DNA of 40,871 bases, taken from the NCBI GenBank assembly GCA_024398615.1, contig JAKSIU010000026.1, positions 1 through 40,871 of the forward strand, read 5' to 3'. Below, piece by piece: positions 33,506 through 40,871 of this stretch. Source of the stretch: Bacteroidaceae bacterium. GTDB lineage: Bacteria > Bacteroidota > Bacteroidia > Bacteroidales > Bacteroidaceae. The notes under the pieces are model-generated. The model saw only the letters and a program-made list of their open reading frames with translations, made no database searches and had not been told where the DNA came from. A program made the position numbers and the translations under genes. The stretch's first letter is position 1. Every line of letters starts with the position of its first letter.

Positions 33506-34999
33506 ATGACAGAACACAAGCTTTCAATCTACAACACCCTTACCAGAAGGAAAGAGATATTCCAGCCGCTCAATGCTCCGCATGTGGGCATGTATGTCTG
33601 CGGTCCCACCGTATATGGCGACCCGCATCTGGGTCACGCACGTCCGGCCATCACTTTCGACATACTGTTCCGTTATCTCAAGCATCTGGGCTACAAGGTC
33701 AGGTACGTCCGCAACATAACCGATGTAGGACATCTGGAACACGATGCCGATGAAGGCGAGGACAAGATTGCAAAGAAGGCACGCCTTGAGCAGCTTGAGC
33801 CCATGGAGGTGGTCCAGTACTACACACTGCGCTACCACAAGGCCATGGAGGCTCTGAATGTTCTGCCGCCAAGCATCGAACCTCATGCATCGGGCCACAT
33901 TATCGAACAGATAGGACTGGTACAGCAGATTCTTGACAATGGCTTCGCATACGAGAGCCAGGGTTCCATCTACTTCGATGTGGAAAAGTATAACCGGAAA
34001 TACAACTACGGCAAACTGTCGGGCCGCAATCTGGATGACGTGCTCAACACCACCCGCGAGCTTGACGGTCAGGAAGAGAAGCGCAACCCTGCCGATTTCG
34101 CACTCTGGAAGAAGGCACAGCCCGAGCATATAATGCGCTGGCCGTCACCATGGAGTGACGGATTCCCGGGCTGGCACTGCGAATGCACTGCCATGGGACG
34201 CAAGTATCTGGGAGAGCACTTTGACATTCACGGTGGCGGCATGGACCTTATCTTCCCGCACCACGAATGCGAGATTGCACAGGCTGTCGCAAGCCAGGGC
34301 AGCGATATGGTACGCTACTGGATGCACAACAACATGATTACCATCAACGGCACCAAGATGGGCAAGTCACTTGGAAACTTCATCACACTTGAGGAATTCT
34401 TCAAGGGCAGCCACAAGGACAAGGAAGGCAACGAAATGCTGCAGCAGGCATACAGCGGCATGACCATACGCTTCTTCATTCTCATGGCCCACTACCGCGG
34501 AACCGTCGATTTCAGCAATGACGCACTCATTGCCGCTGAAAAGGCCATGGCCAGACTCATGGATGCCTGCCAGTCCATTGAGCGCATCAGACCTGCCGCA
34601 TCGGACACACAGCTGCCCGATTTCCAGTCAATGTGCTATGAGGCAATGGATGACGACCTGAATACGCCTATAGTCATAAGCCATCTGTTCGATGCCGTAA
34701 AATACATCAACCAGGCCGCTGACGGCAAGATCCACCTTGACCAGTCCCAGATTGACAGTCTCAAATCCCTGTTCGACATCTTCCTGTTCGAGATTCTGGG
34801 AATCCAGGCAGAAAAGAGTTCCGGTTCAGGCCGCGAGGAGGCATTCAGCAAGGTCGTCGACATGCTGCTTGAACAGCGCGCCATTGCCAAGGCAAACAAG
34901 GACTGGGCTACCAGCGACAGGATACGCAACGAACTTCAGGCTCTGGGCTTTGAAATCAAGGACGGCAAGGACGGAGCTACCTGGAAACTGAACCGCTGA
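33506..34999 (+). CDS. cysS: Cysteinyl-tRNA synthetase
   Basis: A 497-residue class I synthetase charging tRNA-Cys. The HIGH-type motif is HLGHARP after the zinc-ligand [19 protein letters not shown] and the [10 protein letters not shown] segment supply the other zinc ligands, and [10 protein letters not shown] is the KMSKS-type motif. The C-terminal helical anticodon domain is complete. It is followed after 11 bases by the M28 lipoprotein gene and then sufE, probably one mRNA. Confidence 0.97.
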   Translation: MTEHKLSIYNTLTRRKEIFQPLNAPHVGMYVCGPTVYGDPHLGHARPAITFDILFRYLKHLGYKVRYVRNITDVGHLEHDADEGEDKIAKKARLEQLEPMEVVQYYTLRYHKAMEALNVLPPSIEPHASGHIIEQIGLVQQILDNGFAYESQGSIYFDVEKYNRKYNYGKLSGRNLDDVLNTTRELDGQEEKRNPADFALWKKAQPEHIMRWPSPWSDGFPGWHCECTAMGRKYLGEHFDIHGGGMDLIFPHHECEIAQAVASQGSDMVRYWMHNNMITINGTKMGKSLGNFITLEEFFKGSHKDKEGNEMLQQAYSGMTIRFFILMAHYRGTVDFSNDALIAAEKAMARLMDACQSIERIRPAASDTQLPDFQSMCYEAMDDDLNTPIVISHLFDAVKYINQAADGKIHLDQSQIDSLKSLFDIFLFEILGIQAEKSSGSGREEAFSKVVDMLLEQRAIAKANKDWATSDRIRNELQALGFEIKDGKDGATWKLNR

Positions 35000-35010
35000 C
35001 TGTACAGAAC

Positions 35011-36027
35011 ATGAGAAAGGCACTTTATCTGGCGTTGGCTGCACTGACAGTCATCTCGTGCGGAAGCCGCAAGTCACCTGCCAGGAACATGGGCAGCGCA
35101 CAGACTTCACAAATGAATCAGGAACAGACTGCTGTTGACGTTCCCGTATTCATGGCAGACAGTGCATATTCATACATTGCCGCCCAGTGCGCATTCGGGC
35201 CGCGAGTCCCGAACACTGCGGCCCACAAGGCATGTGCCGCATGGCTGGAATCAAAGCTTAAGAGTCTGGGTACCGAAACCATTGTCCAGGAATACCGGAC
35301 AAAGACCTTTGACGGTACTGAACTGAGCTGCTTCAACATAATAGGACAGATCAATCCGGAATGTACCAGCCGCATAATTCTATGTTCCCATTGGGACAGC
35401 CGTCCGTGGGCTGACAACGACCCGGACCCGCAAAATCACAAGACCCCCATTGACGGTGCCAACGATGGTGCCAGCGGTGTGGGCGTGATTCTGGAACTGG
35501 CACGCATGATCCAGCAGGTACCCGTCAGCATAGGCATCGACTTCATGTTCTTCGATGCCGAAGACTGGGGACCGGGTGATGACTGGACAGGCCGCCATAA
35601 GGAAGAATATTGGGGACTGGGCACCCAGTACTGGGCCAGACACCAGCACAGGGAGGGCTACAGGGCACGCTATGCCATACTGCTTGACATGGTAGGAGGC
35701 AAAGGCGCACGCTTCCCCATGGAACAGTACTCCGTGCGCTACGGCAAGACCGCTGTTGACAAGGTATGGGACACGGCCGCCCGACTGGGTTACGGCCATC
35801 TTTTCCCCAAGACCGACGGTTATTTCGTTACGGACGACCATCTTTTCATCAATACCATTGCCCGCATTCCCGCCATTGACATAGTACCATACGTACCTGC
35901 ATCGGACGGGACATCGTCATTCGGACCGACCTGGCACACCGTCAGCGACAACATAGGCAATATTGATCCGGCCGTTCTCAAGATTGTGGGTCAGACACTT
36001 GCAACGGTAATATATTCAGAAAAATAG
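35011..36027 (+). CDS. M28-family lipoprotein, glutaminyl-cyclase-like
   Basis: A 338-residue lipoprotein (MRKALYLALAALTVISC, Cys17) with one zinc-peptidase domain of the M28 family. Metal and catalytic motifs are CSHWDSRPWADND, DGANDGASGVGVILELAR and FFDAEDWG; a later SDGTSSFGPTWHT segment matches the C-terminal histidine region. The pattern is that of glutaminyl-peptide cyclotransferases, which turn N-terminal glutamine into pyroglutamate; an aminopeptidase cannot be ruled out. It probably faces the periplasm. Spacing is 11 bases from cysS and 4 bases to sufE. Confidence 0.88.
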   Translation: MRKALYLALAALTVISCGSRKSPARNMGSAQTSQMNQEQTAVDVPVFMADSAYSYIAAQCAFGPRVPNTAAHKACAAWLESKLKSLGTETIVQEYRTKTFDGTELSCFNIIGQINPECTSRIILCSHWDSRPWADNDPDPQNHKTPIDGANDGASGVGVILELARMIQQVPVSIGIDFMFFDAEDWGPGDDWTGRHKEEYWGLGTQYWARHQHREGYRARYAILLDMVGGKGARFPMEQYSVRYGKTAVDKVWDTAARLGYGHLFPKTDGYFVTDDHLFINTIARIPAIDIVPYVPASDGTSSFGPTWHTVSDNIGNIDPAVLKIVGQTLATVIYSEK

Positions 36028-36031
36028 CAGC

Positions 36032-36448
36032 ATGACAATAGAGGAGACACAGCAGGAAATCATTGAGGAGTTCAGCGTCTTTGACGACTGGATGGACAAA
36101 TACCAGATGATCATTGACCTGGGCAATGACGTGCCTGCACTTGACGTACAGTTCAAGACCGATGACAACCTGATAGACGGCTGCCAGAGCCGGGTATGGC
36201 TTCACGAATATATGGAGGACGGACAGCTCAAGTTCCAGGCCGACAGCGATGCCATCATCACCAAAGGACTGATAGGGCTGCTCATACGCACCCTCTCAGG
36301 CCACACCCCGCAGGAAATTCTGGAGAGCGATGTGCACTTCATTGATGACATAGGTCTGACCCAGCACCTGTCGCCCACCCGCAGCAACGGCCTGCTGTCA
36401 ATGCTGAAGCAGATCAAGGCCTACGCTCTGGCCTACAGCCGCCGCTGA
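36032..36448 (+). CDS. sufE: SufE family protein
   Basis: A 138-residue cytosolic protein that accepts sulphur from the cysteine desulphurase SufS during Fe-S cluster assembly. The active Cys51 lies in LIDGCQSRVW. The N-terminal helix (EEFSVFDDWMDKYQMIIDLG) and the GLLIRTLSGHTPQEI segment are typical. It lies 4 bases after the M28 gene. Confidence 0.93.
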   Translation: MTIEETQQEIIEEFSVFDDWMDKYQMIIDLGNDVPALDVQFKTDDNLIDGCQSRVWLHEYMEDGQLKFQADSDAIITKGLIGLLIRTLSGHTPQEILESDVHFIDDIGLTQHLSPTRSNGLLSMLKQIKAYALAYSRR

Positions 36449-36453
36449 TTTCA

Positions 36454-36501
36454 GAAAAAGTGTAATTTTCCAATACGGATATCAAGGAAAAAGTGTAATT
36501 T
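36454..36501. repeat. Direct repeat GAAAAAGTGTAATTT
   Basis: The 15-bp sequence occurs at 36454-36468 and 36487-36501, a 33-bp period. It lies just upstream of the DUF4143-like remnant. It could be what is left of a duplication or a pair of binding sites. Confidence 0.5.
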
Positions 36502-36560
36502 CGTAAGCATAGGAATGCTCACAGGACGATTGTACGAATACAATATCACTCCTGTGATGA

Positions 36561-36824
36561 AGGACGAAGGGTGAGGTTGATTATCTTGTCAACAATGCCG
36601 CAGGAATGACAGTCTTGCCTATTGAGGTGAAATCTGGAAAGGATTACACTTCGCATAAGGCACTTGACAGGTTCCTTGCCGACAAAGAGTATAATATCCC
36701 ATCGGGTATTGTGCTTGACAATGAGCGCGAAGTATATACAAAGGACAACATCACCTATATGCCTATCTATTATATAATGTGTATAGAACGAAGCGGAATC
36801 CCCGAAGATGACGGCATCTTTTAA
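36561..36824 (+). pseudogene. C-terminal remnant of an AAA-ATPase/DUF4143-type protein
   Basis: The frame upstream of the ATG at 36606 is open to a stop at 36558-36560 and reads KGEVDYLVNNAAGMTVLPIEVKSGKDY in two overlapping pieces: GEVDYLV followed by LPIEVKSGK. This is the acidic-plus-ExK nuclease-like end seen in AAA/DUF4143 proteins. The whole N-terminal ATPase part is missing, so the 87 codons are a relic. A short frame before it (ATG at 36515, LTGRLYEYNITP) is in another phase and may be another piece. Function is presumably lost. Confidence 0.65.
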
Positions 36825-36840
36825 TCCGCAAAAGGACATA

Positions 36841-36848
36841 TATCTTTG
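36841..36848 (+). promoter_or_regulatory. TATCTTTG -7 box of the TPR gene
   Basis: A perfect TAnnTTTG match ending 8 bases before the ATG at 36857, so the leader would be only a few bases. The corresponding position in front of the second TPR copy (40801-40808) reads TGTCTTTG. Confidence 0.55.
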
Positions 36849-36856
36849 CCATCACA

Positions 36857-38467
36857 ATGAAACAGATAATAAGAATCCTGATAATGGTACTTGTCTGTGC
36901 ATCATGCGGCAGGAACCACCCCATACGCACTCTGTCCCGCATAGAGGCCATACTGGACTCTGACCCTGCGGCAGCCCAGGCCAGCCTTGACAGCATCGAT
37001 GCCACCACCCTGAAGGGCAGGCATCTTGCCCGGTACGCCATGCTCAAGACCCAGGCGGACTACAAGTGCTACGTTGACATACCCAGCGACAGCCTCATAC
37101 GCATAGCCACCGACTGGTACGGAACCCGCCACAAGGACTGGCATGCCGCCATGAGCTGGTACTCGCTGGGGTGCGTCAGTGACCTGAACGGGAACGAGCT
37201 TGACGCTCTTGATGCCTATCTCAAGGCCATGTCGCTGTTCTCCGACACCACAATACGATATTACGCCCTTTGCCAGCAGAATGTAGGCGTATTGTATGAG
37301 AAACGTCACATGAATCAGGATGCCCTGCGATTATTTAATTCGTGCATAGCAAATTCTGTACGGCTTGATGACAAGGCCACTGAATTATTCGCCAGATATC
37401 ATTCAGGTCTTTGTCTGATGTATTTGGAAGAATATTCCATGTCTGACAGTATATTCAACTCAATACTGGCCGATAACATGTCAACAGCAGAACAGAAGAA
37501 TAACATATTGTTGCAAAAAGCAAAGATAAAGTTGTATAATGATCAGAATTACGAAGATGTGATCCAACTTATCAACCAACACCTGTCTGTTCTCTCCAAA
37601 CCAGAATTGTCCGGTGCAGCACTGTCTGTTAAAGCAGCAGCATTCTATTCCATGAATGAACTTGACTCCGCTTACAACTGTTACAAACTTGCCATGGAAT
37701 ACAGAAATGAACTATATACCCTATGCAACAATGCAGACAGACTTGTCAGGCTTTCAGTTCTTAAGGGTATCGATTCTGATGCAATATATTATATGGATGT
37801 ATTCAAGACCGCAATGGATTCAATCTCGATATTGAGACATACCAGTGAGATTGAGGAAATCAGACAAGGTTACAAGACAGAACTTGCGCAACAGGCCATG
37901 AAATCCAGAATCCAGCGTATAACCCTGATATGTGTGTCACTGGTAATCATATTCATACTGGTAACCGTACTCGTATATATTGCCAGGATGAATGCCCAGA
38001 AGGAGAAACTCCGCCACAGCAGCATTGAGATACTCGAGGCAAAGGTGCGCGAACAACAGGACAATGACCCTGAAGCACGACAGACACTGCTCAAACTGTA
38101 CCGTCAGCGTATTTCATACTGTAGCCGCAGGTTCCAGACCACACCAGAGTACAAGACCTTGCTCTCACTTAAGGCCAATGCGGTGTCCGGAAATACCAGT
38201 TACGCTGAAATGACCGGGATCTCAACCGCACTCAAGAACTCATACATAGAGGTCATACAGGACATCCAGACCGAAATGCCCATTGCCAAAGAGCAGGACT
38301 ACATAACCATAATACTTATGTCAATAGGATGTGAGAATGACCTGATAGCCGCTGTAATTGGCGGAATAACACGTGATGCCATACGCAAACGCAAACACAA
38401 AATCATGGAAAACATGGCACCCGACTATCTGGATATGATAAATTCTGCCGCATTAAACGCCAGATAA
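36857..38467 (+). CDS. Transmembrane TPR protein with possible C-terminal helix-turn-helix
   Basis: A 536-residue protein: an N-terminal signal with lipobox CASC (Cys17), then tetratricopeptide-like helices to about 350 (WYSLGCVSDLNGNELDALDAYLKAM is one repeat), a single membrane segment (about 362-386, LICVSLVIIFILVTVLVYIA), a coiled-coil stretch (about 390-425), and a C-terminal domain ending in SIGCENDLIAAVIGGITRDAIRKRKHKI, which looks like a helix-turn-helix. This suggests a one-protein sensor with TPRs outside and a DNA-binding end in the cytosol. Base composition changes near 37,315 from GC-rich to AT-rich. The gene start is repeated almost exactly at 40817. Regulator function is inferred. 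Confidence 0.75.
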   Translation: MKQIIRILIMVLVCASCGRNHPIRTLSRIEAILDSDPAAAQASLDSIDATTLKGRHLARYAMLKTQADYKCYVDIPSDSLIRIATDWYGTRHKDWHAAMSWYSLGCVSDLNGNELDALDAYLKAMSLFSDTTIRYYALCQQNVGVLYEKRHMNQDALRLFNSCIANSVRLDDKATELFARYHSGLCLMYLEEYSMSDSIFNSILADNMSTAEQKNNILLQKAKIKLYNDQNYEDVIQLINQHLSVLSKPELSGAALSVKAAAFYSMNELDSAYNCYKLAMEYRNELYTLCNNADRLVRLSVLKGIDSDAIYYMDVFKTAMDSISILRHTSEIEEIRQGYKTELAQQAMKSRIQRITLICVSLVIIFILVTVLVYIARMNAQKEKLRHSSIEILEAKVREQQDNDPEARQTLLKLYRQRISYCSRRFQTTPEYKTLLSLKANAVSGNTSYAEMTGISTALKNSYIEVIQDIQTEMPIAKEQDYITIILMSIGCENDLIAAVIGGITRDAIRKRKHKIMENMAPDYLDMINSAALNAR

Positions 38468-39023
38468 CAAGCACATTACAATTTTTCCGTTTTTTTTCCG
38501 CGGTATTTTAGGGCCAACATCCTCATGTTCGGGTACATTTGAGCCAAAAAGCGAATGTACTAATCATAATATATCAGAACATGATAGGATTGGCTTCTCC
38601 GAAGGTGGAAAAGAGTACGCATGGGTTTCTCTCGATTGGCATGAAGAAGGATATTGGTTTTTTTATGACTCACCTATTAAAAACAGCTGTTTTACCAGGC
38701 ATTACATCTTCAAACACGTCAATTTGTATACTGCATTTAATTCAGAAGTGAAACCTATGAATGGCAGTACCGAACATCGTGTATACTATCAACTTAATCT
38801 TGATTCATCCACACAAAATAGCGGTGTGGGACATTATGGTTTCCAATACCAATTGTTTGCAGGAAAAACATCAAGTTCATATAATCCAGCATCATATGAA
38901 AATGACTATTTCGATTCGAATAACGAGTTTACACTAAAGGTAGTGAACGTAAGCGAGAATCCTAGTAGGGATTCGATATCGCTTCCTTACTACATGCATT
39001 CGCTTTACTATTATTATCATTGA
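38466..39023 (+). pseudogene. Lipoprotein-like reading frame lacking a start codon
   Basis: One frame is open from within the TPR gene end to the stop at 39021, about 185 codons after 38466. It reads FFFRGILGPTSSC (a lipobox-like end at 38526), then SGTFEPKSECTNH, a Trp/Tyr-rich segment (WVSLDWHEEGYWFFYDS) and a C-terminus rich in Asn and Tyr. No ATG, GTG or TTG occurs before 38724, which would remove the first half. Either the start was lost, perhaps by recombination just after the TPR stop, or an unusual start (ATT) is used. The stop lies 2 bases before the next ATG, so it was part of that unit. Family unknown. Confidence 0.5.
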
Positions 39024-39025
39024 TT

Positions 39026-40324
39026 ATGAACAAAAGGAATTTGAAACTCAACCTGTTGCCGACATATTTGTTATTAGGAAGCATGCTTATTTCTTGTGAA
39101 GAGAAAGATGGTCCGAGTAGTCCTGAGAAGCCCGCACCTATGGTTGAAGCCACGGCTTTTACGGCAATCATATCTGACAGTTTTGGGGAATTGTCAGACT
39201 ATGATATAGCCTACGGCTCATTCGGAGTGTTATACTCCATGGAAAGTGACAATGCTCAAAGCGCGTTTAATTCGTGGGCAAACGGTAATGACAAGCCTGA
39301 CTGCATGATTTCAAATAAAACTTCTGTAATGTCGGGAGGGGATGTGAAAATACAGTTGAAAGACCTTCAGGCGGAAACTCAATACACCTACTGTGTTTAT
39401 TTCAAGTCTGAAGATGGCGAGAACAGGACAATATCACAGATCTGTACGTTTACAACTGAGAAATTCAATCCTGTCATAATCAATTCCCAGTCAAACGATA
39501 TTGAATATTATACCGCCAGCCTTGTAGGTAACGTTACCGCCAGTCCCGCAGACTTGGCCCTCTGCAAGGCAGGTATTGAGTATGCAGACACTCAGGACGC
39601 ATTATCATATAGTCCGGCAAATGAAGATTGCACTGTCAATGGAGACGGGGAAATCAGCCAAATTCTCAAGAACCTTCACCACAATACCACGTACTATTAC
39701 CGTTTCTATATTAAATCCCTCCATACCTCAGATGTGTTGTATGGTGAGGTGCAGTCGTTCACGACCAGGAATGTGGATGATATGGCCATAGACCTGGGGC
39801 TGAGTGTCAATTGGGCAAGTTGTGACTTTTTGGCCCAATCACCATTGGAGAAGGGTGAAACATTTGCGTGGGGAATGCTGGTCTCACATCACATTGGTTC
39901 CCGTGACGTTTACACCTGGTATCATGATGGTGTTTATGATTACATTGGAAGTTCAATTTGTGGAACGGAATATGATGTTGTTCATCAGACCCTTGGCGGC
40001 AAGTGGAGAATGCCTTCTGCCGCAGAGGTGAGTGAACTGTTTGAGAAATGCCAAGTGGTTATTACCGCTGCGGCCGATGGCGTGCCACCTGAAATGAAAT
40101 TCATCAGTCCAAACGGCAACTGTATGTTAATGAGCCCATTCACATACGAGTACGACTCATACAGCATATCTTCAAGCAATGACAAAAACGTGTGGCGTTG
40201 GACAGGCACCCTGTCAAATGAGAATGGCAGTAAGGCAGAGGTGCTTCAAACAGATTATTCCTATAAACCGAAAGCTATTGAACGATATAGGGAAATGGGG
40301 ATACGTCCTGTATGTGATCGATGA
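39026..40324 (+). CDS. Lipoprotein with fibronectin-like domains and a FISUMP-type C-terminus
   Basis: A 432-residue lipoprotein starting at the ATG at 39026 (lipobox LISC). Residues about 35-135 and 140-235 are two beta-sandwich repeats of fibronectin type III character, each ending in a T-Y-C/Y-Y segment then a TFTT motif. The last 190 residues match the FISUMP domain style: AIDLGLSVNWASC, then FAWGML, then GGKWRMPSAAEVSELFEKC and a final GIRPV. Such proteins are surface lipoproteins with unknown ligand. Its stop overlaps the next ATG (ATGA), and the start lies 2 bases after the preceding damaged frame, so these genes form one unit. Confidence 0.82.
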   Translation: MNKRNLKLNLLPTYLLLGSMLISCEEKDGPSSPEKPAPMVEATAFTAIISDSFGELSDYDIAYGSFGVLYSMESDNAQSAFNSWANGNDKPDCMISNKTSVMSGGDVKIQLKDLQAETQYTYCVYFKSEDGENRTISQICTFTTEKFNPVIINSQSNDIEYYTASLVGNVTASPADLALCKAGIEYADTQDALSYSPANEDCTVNGDGEISQILKNLHHNTTYYYRFYIKSLHTSDVLYGEVQSFTTRNVDDMAIDLGLSVNWASCDFLAQSPLEKGETFAWGMLVSHHIGSRDVYTWYHDGVYDYIGSSICGTEYDVVHQTLGGKWRMPSAAEVSELFEKCQVVITAAADGVPPEMKFISPNGNCMLMSPFTYEYDSYSISSSNDKNVWRWTGTLSNENGSKAEVLQTDYSYKPKAIERYREMGIRPVCDR

Positions 40325-40428
40325 AAATGATTGCCAGAAATAATATTGTTTCATCGTGCATACTGGCAATGGGGTTATTTCTGTTGACGGCGTGTGCAAA
40401 CGAACATGATCGTAATTTGTCCAATTAG
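40321..40428 (+). CDS. 35-residue mini-lipoprotein
   Basis: A very short frame from the ATG at 40321 to TAG at 40426-40428. It encodes a normal lipoprotein signal (about 24 residues with a hydrophobic core ending LFLLTAC) and leaves only 11 residues after processing, CANEHDRNLSN. The ATG overlaps the FISUMP gene stop as ATGA, which is strong support for translation. It could be a lipid-anchored peptide, a lysis-lipoprotein-like product or a truncated gene. No family match can be claimed. Confidence 0.55.
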   Translation: MKMIARNNIVSSCILAMGLFLLTACANEHDRNLSN

Positions 40429-40433
40429 TGCAT

Positions 40434-40799
40434 ATGAAGAATCTCAGTGTTTTAGTGACTGTGGTGCTGGCGTTGTTTGCCATGACCGGCTGCTCGACAA
40501 TGAAGGTGTTTAATGAGCATAACAAGCCCGAAGTGTATGCCGAGTGTTATTCCACACCTCATGAGTTGGTGCTCCCGTATTCTGATTATGCTCAGGGTGG
40601 CATGGCCACGGCATCGAGCACCTTGAGCAGAATGATTATGGAGCATTTGTCCATGGTCGGGGGAGGTGAATGGAACGGTGTGATATTGTATGACCAGACA
40701 CGCGGAACCTGGAATGGAGTCACCGCACTGTATCAGAAATACATGCCGATAATCTATGACGTGGACCTCTACAAATCCCAGAAAAAGCACAAGCGCTGA
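40434..40799 (+). CDS. Small lipoprotein of unknown function
   Basis: A 121-residue lipoprotein; the ATG at 40434 is preferred over a GTG two codons earlier. The signal peptide ends in MTGC (Cys20). The mature part contains YAECYSTPHELVLPYSDYAQGG, a glycine-rich MVGGGEWNG, and a basic end SQKKHKR. It follows the mini-lipoprotein by 5 bases and precedes the second TPR gene by 17 bases. Function is unknown. Confidence 0.7.
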   Translation: MKNLSVLVTVVLALFAMTGCSTMKVFNEHNKPEVYAECYSTPHELVLPYSDYAQGGMATASSTLSRMIMEHLSMVGGGEWNGVILYDQTRGTWNGVTALYQKYMPIIYDVDLYKSQKKHKR

Positions 40800-40816
40800 T
40801 TGTCTTTGCCGTCGCA

Positions 40817-40871
40817 ATGAAACAGATAATAAGAATCCTGATAATGGTACTTGTCTGTACATCATGCGGCA
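40817..40871 (+). CDS. Start of a second TPR-type gene, cut by the window edge
   Basis: The last 55 bases start with ATG and match the first 55 bases of the TPR gene at 36857 except for one base (Ala15 to Thr). The 16 bases before the ATG also match at 13 positions, including the TCTTTGCC box. It is therefore a tandem paralogue, arranged as TPR gene, lipoproteins, TPR gene. The rest is outside the window. Confidence 0.8.
   Translation, partial: MKQIIRILIMVLVCTSCG

Noticed and set aside
38539-38751. 70-codon frame starting at TTG
   Set aside because: The overlapping frame 0 has better coding character and continues to 39023; this one is a shadow.

Overview
The window looks like a chromosomal segment of a Bacteroidales bacterium (Bacteroides/Prevotella/Muribaculaceae type; genus not resolved). 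The evidence is TonB-receptor-like proteins and many lipoproteins, TAnnTTTG promoter boxes, no obvious Shine-Dalgarno sequences, DUF4254 next to a family 9 glycosyltransferase, a PPIase lipoprotein, an ATP-type PEP carboxykinase, and the nucleoside kinase-rpoN-purE-ispG run.

Left part (1-4.9 kb): accessory. It holds the start of a secreted protein running off the left edge, an MNT nucleotidyltransferase gene followed by a HEPN gene broken by an in-frame TAG, a repeat remnant, a lone TonB-receptor-type outer-membrane protein, and tRNA-Arg(CCT) on the minus strand. The last 16 bp of the tRNA are repeated 3 kb downstream of its 3' end, as expected for an att scar of an old tRNA-targeted insertion. 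A small OB-fold-like lipoprotein follows.

4.97-12.15 kb: a minus-strand operon of an outer-membrane barrel protein, a TonB-receptor-like barrel, a 14-TM polysaccharide flippase-type protein and a secreted double-headed esterase. A 28-bp-stem palindrome separates it from the convergent lipoprotein. A 164-bp MITE-like element with near-perfect ends and TA duplications sits at its upstream side, between it and upp.

12.4-36.4 kb: core metabolism and housekeeping. Plus strand: upp, pckA, dapB, lepB, WbqC-like. Minus: glycosyltransferase 9 with DUF4254. Plus: acpP, fabF and an Ig-like lipoprotein that starts with TTG. Minus: Lrp-type regulator with a fused C26-M19 peptidase, an FKBP lipoprotein, and a Na/Pi cotransporter. 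Plus: nucleoside kinase, rpoN, purE, ispG, then cysS, a glutaminyl-cyclase-like M28 lipoprotein, and sufE.

36.45-40.87 kb: accessory again. It holds a DUF4143-type remnant, a transmembrane TPR protein with a possible C-terminal helix-turn-helix, a reading frame without a start codon, a FISUMP-type lipoprotein, a 35-residue mini-lipoprotein, another small lipoprotein, and the beginning of a second TPR gene whose first 55 bases match the first TPR gene at 54 positions. This repeated regulator-plus-lipoproteins layout is the most likely place for an undescribed system.
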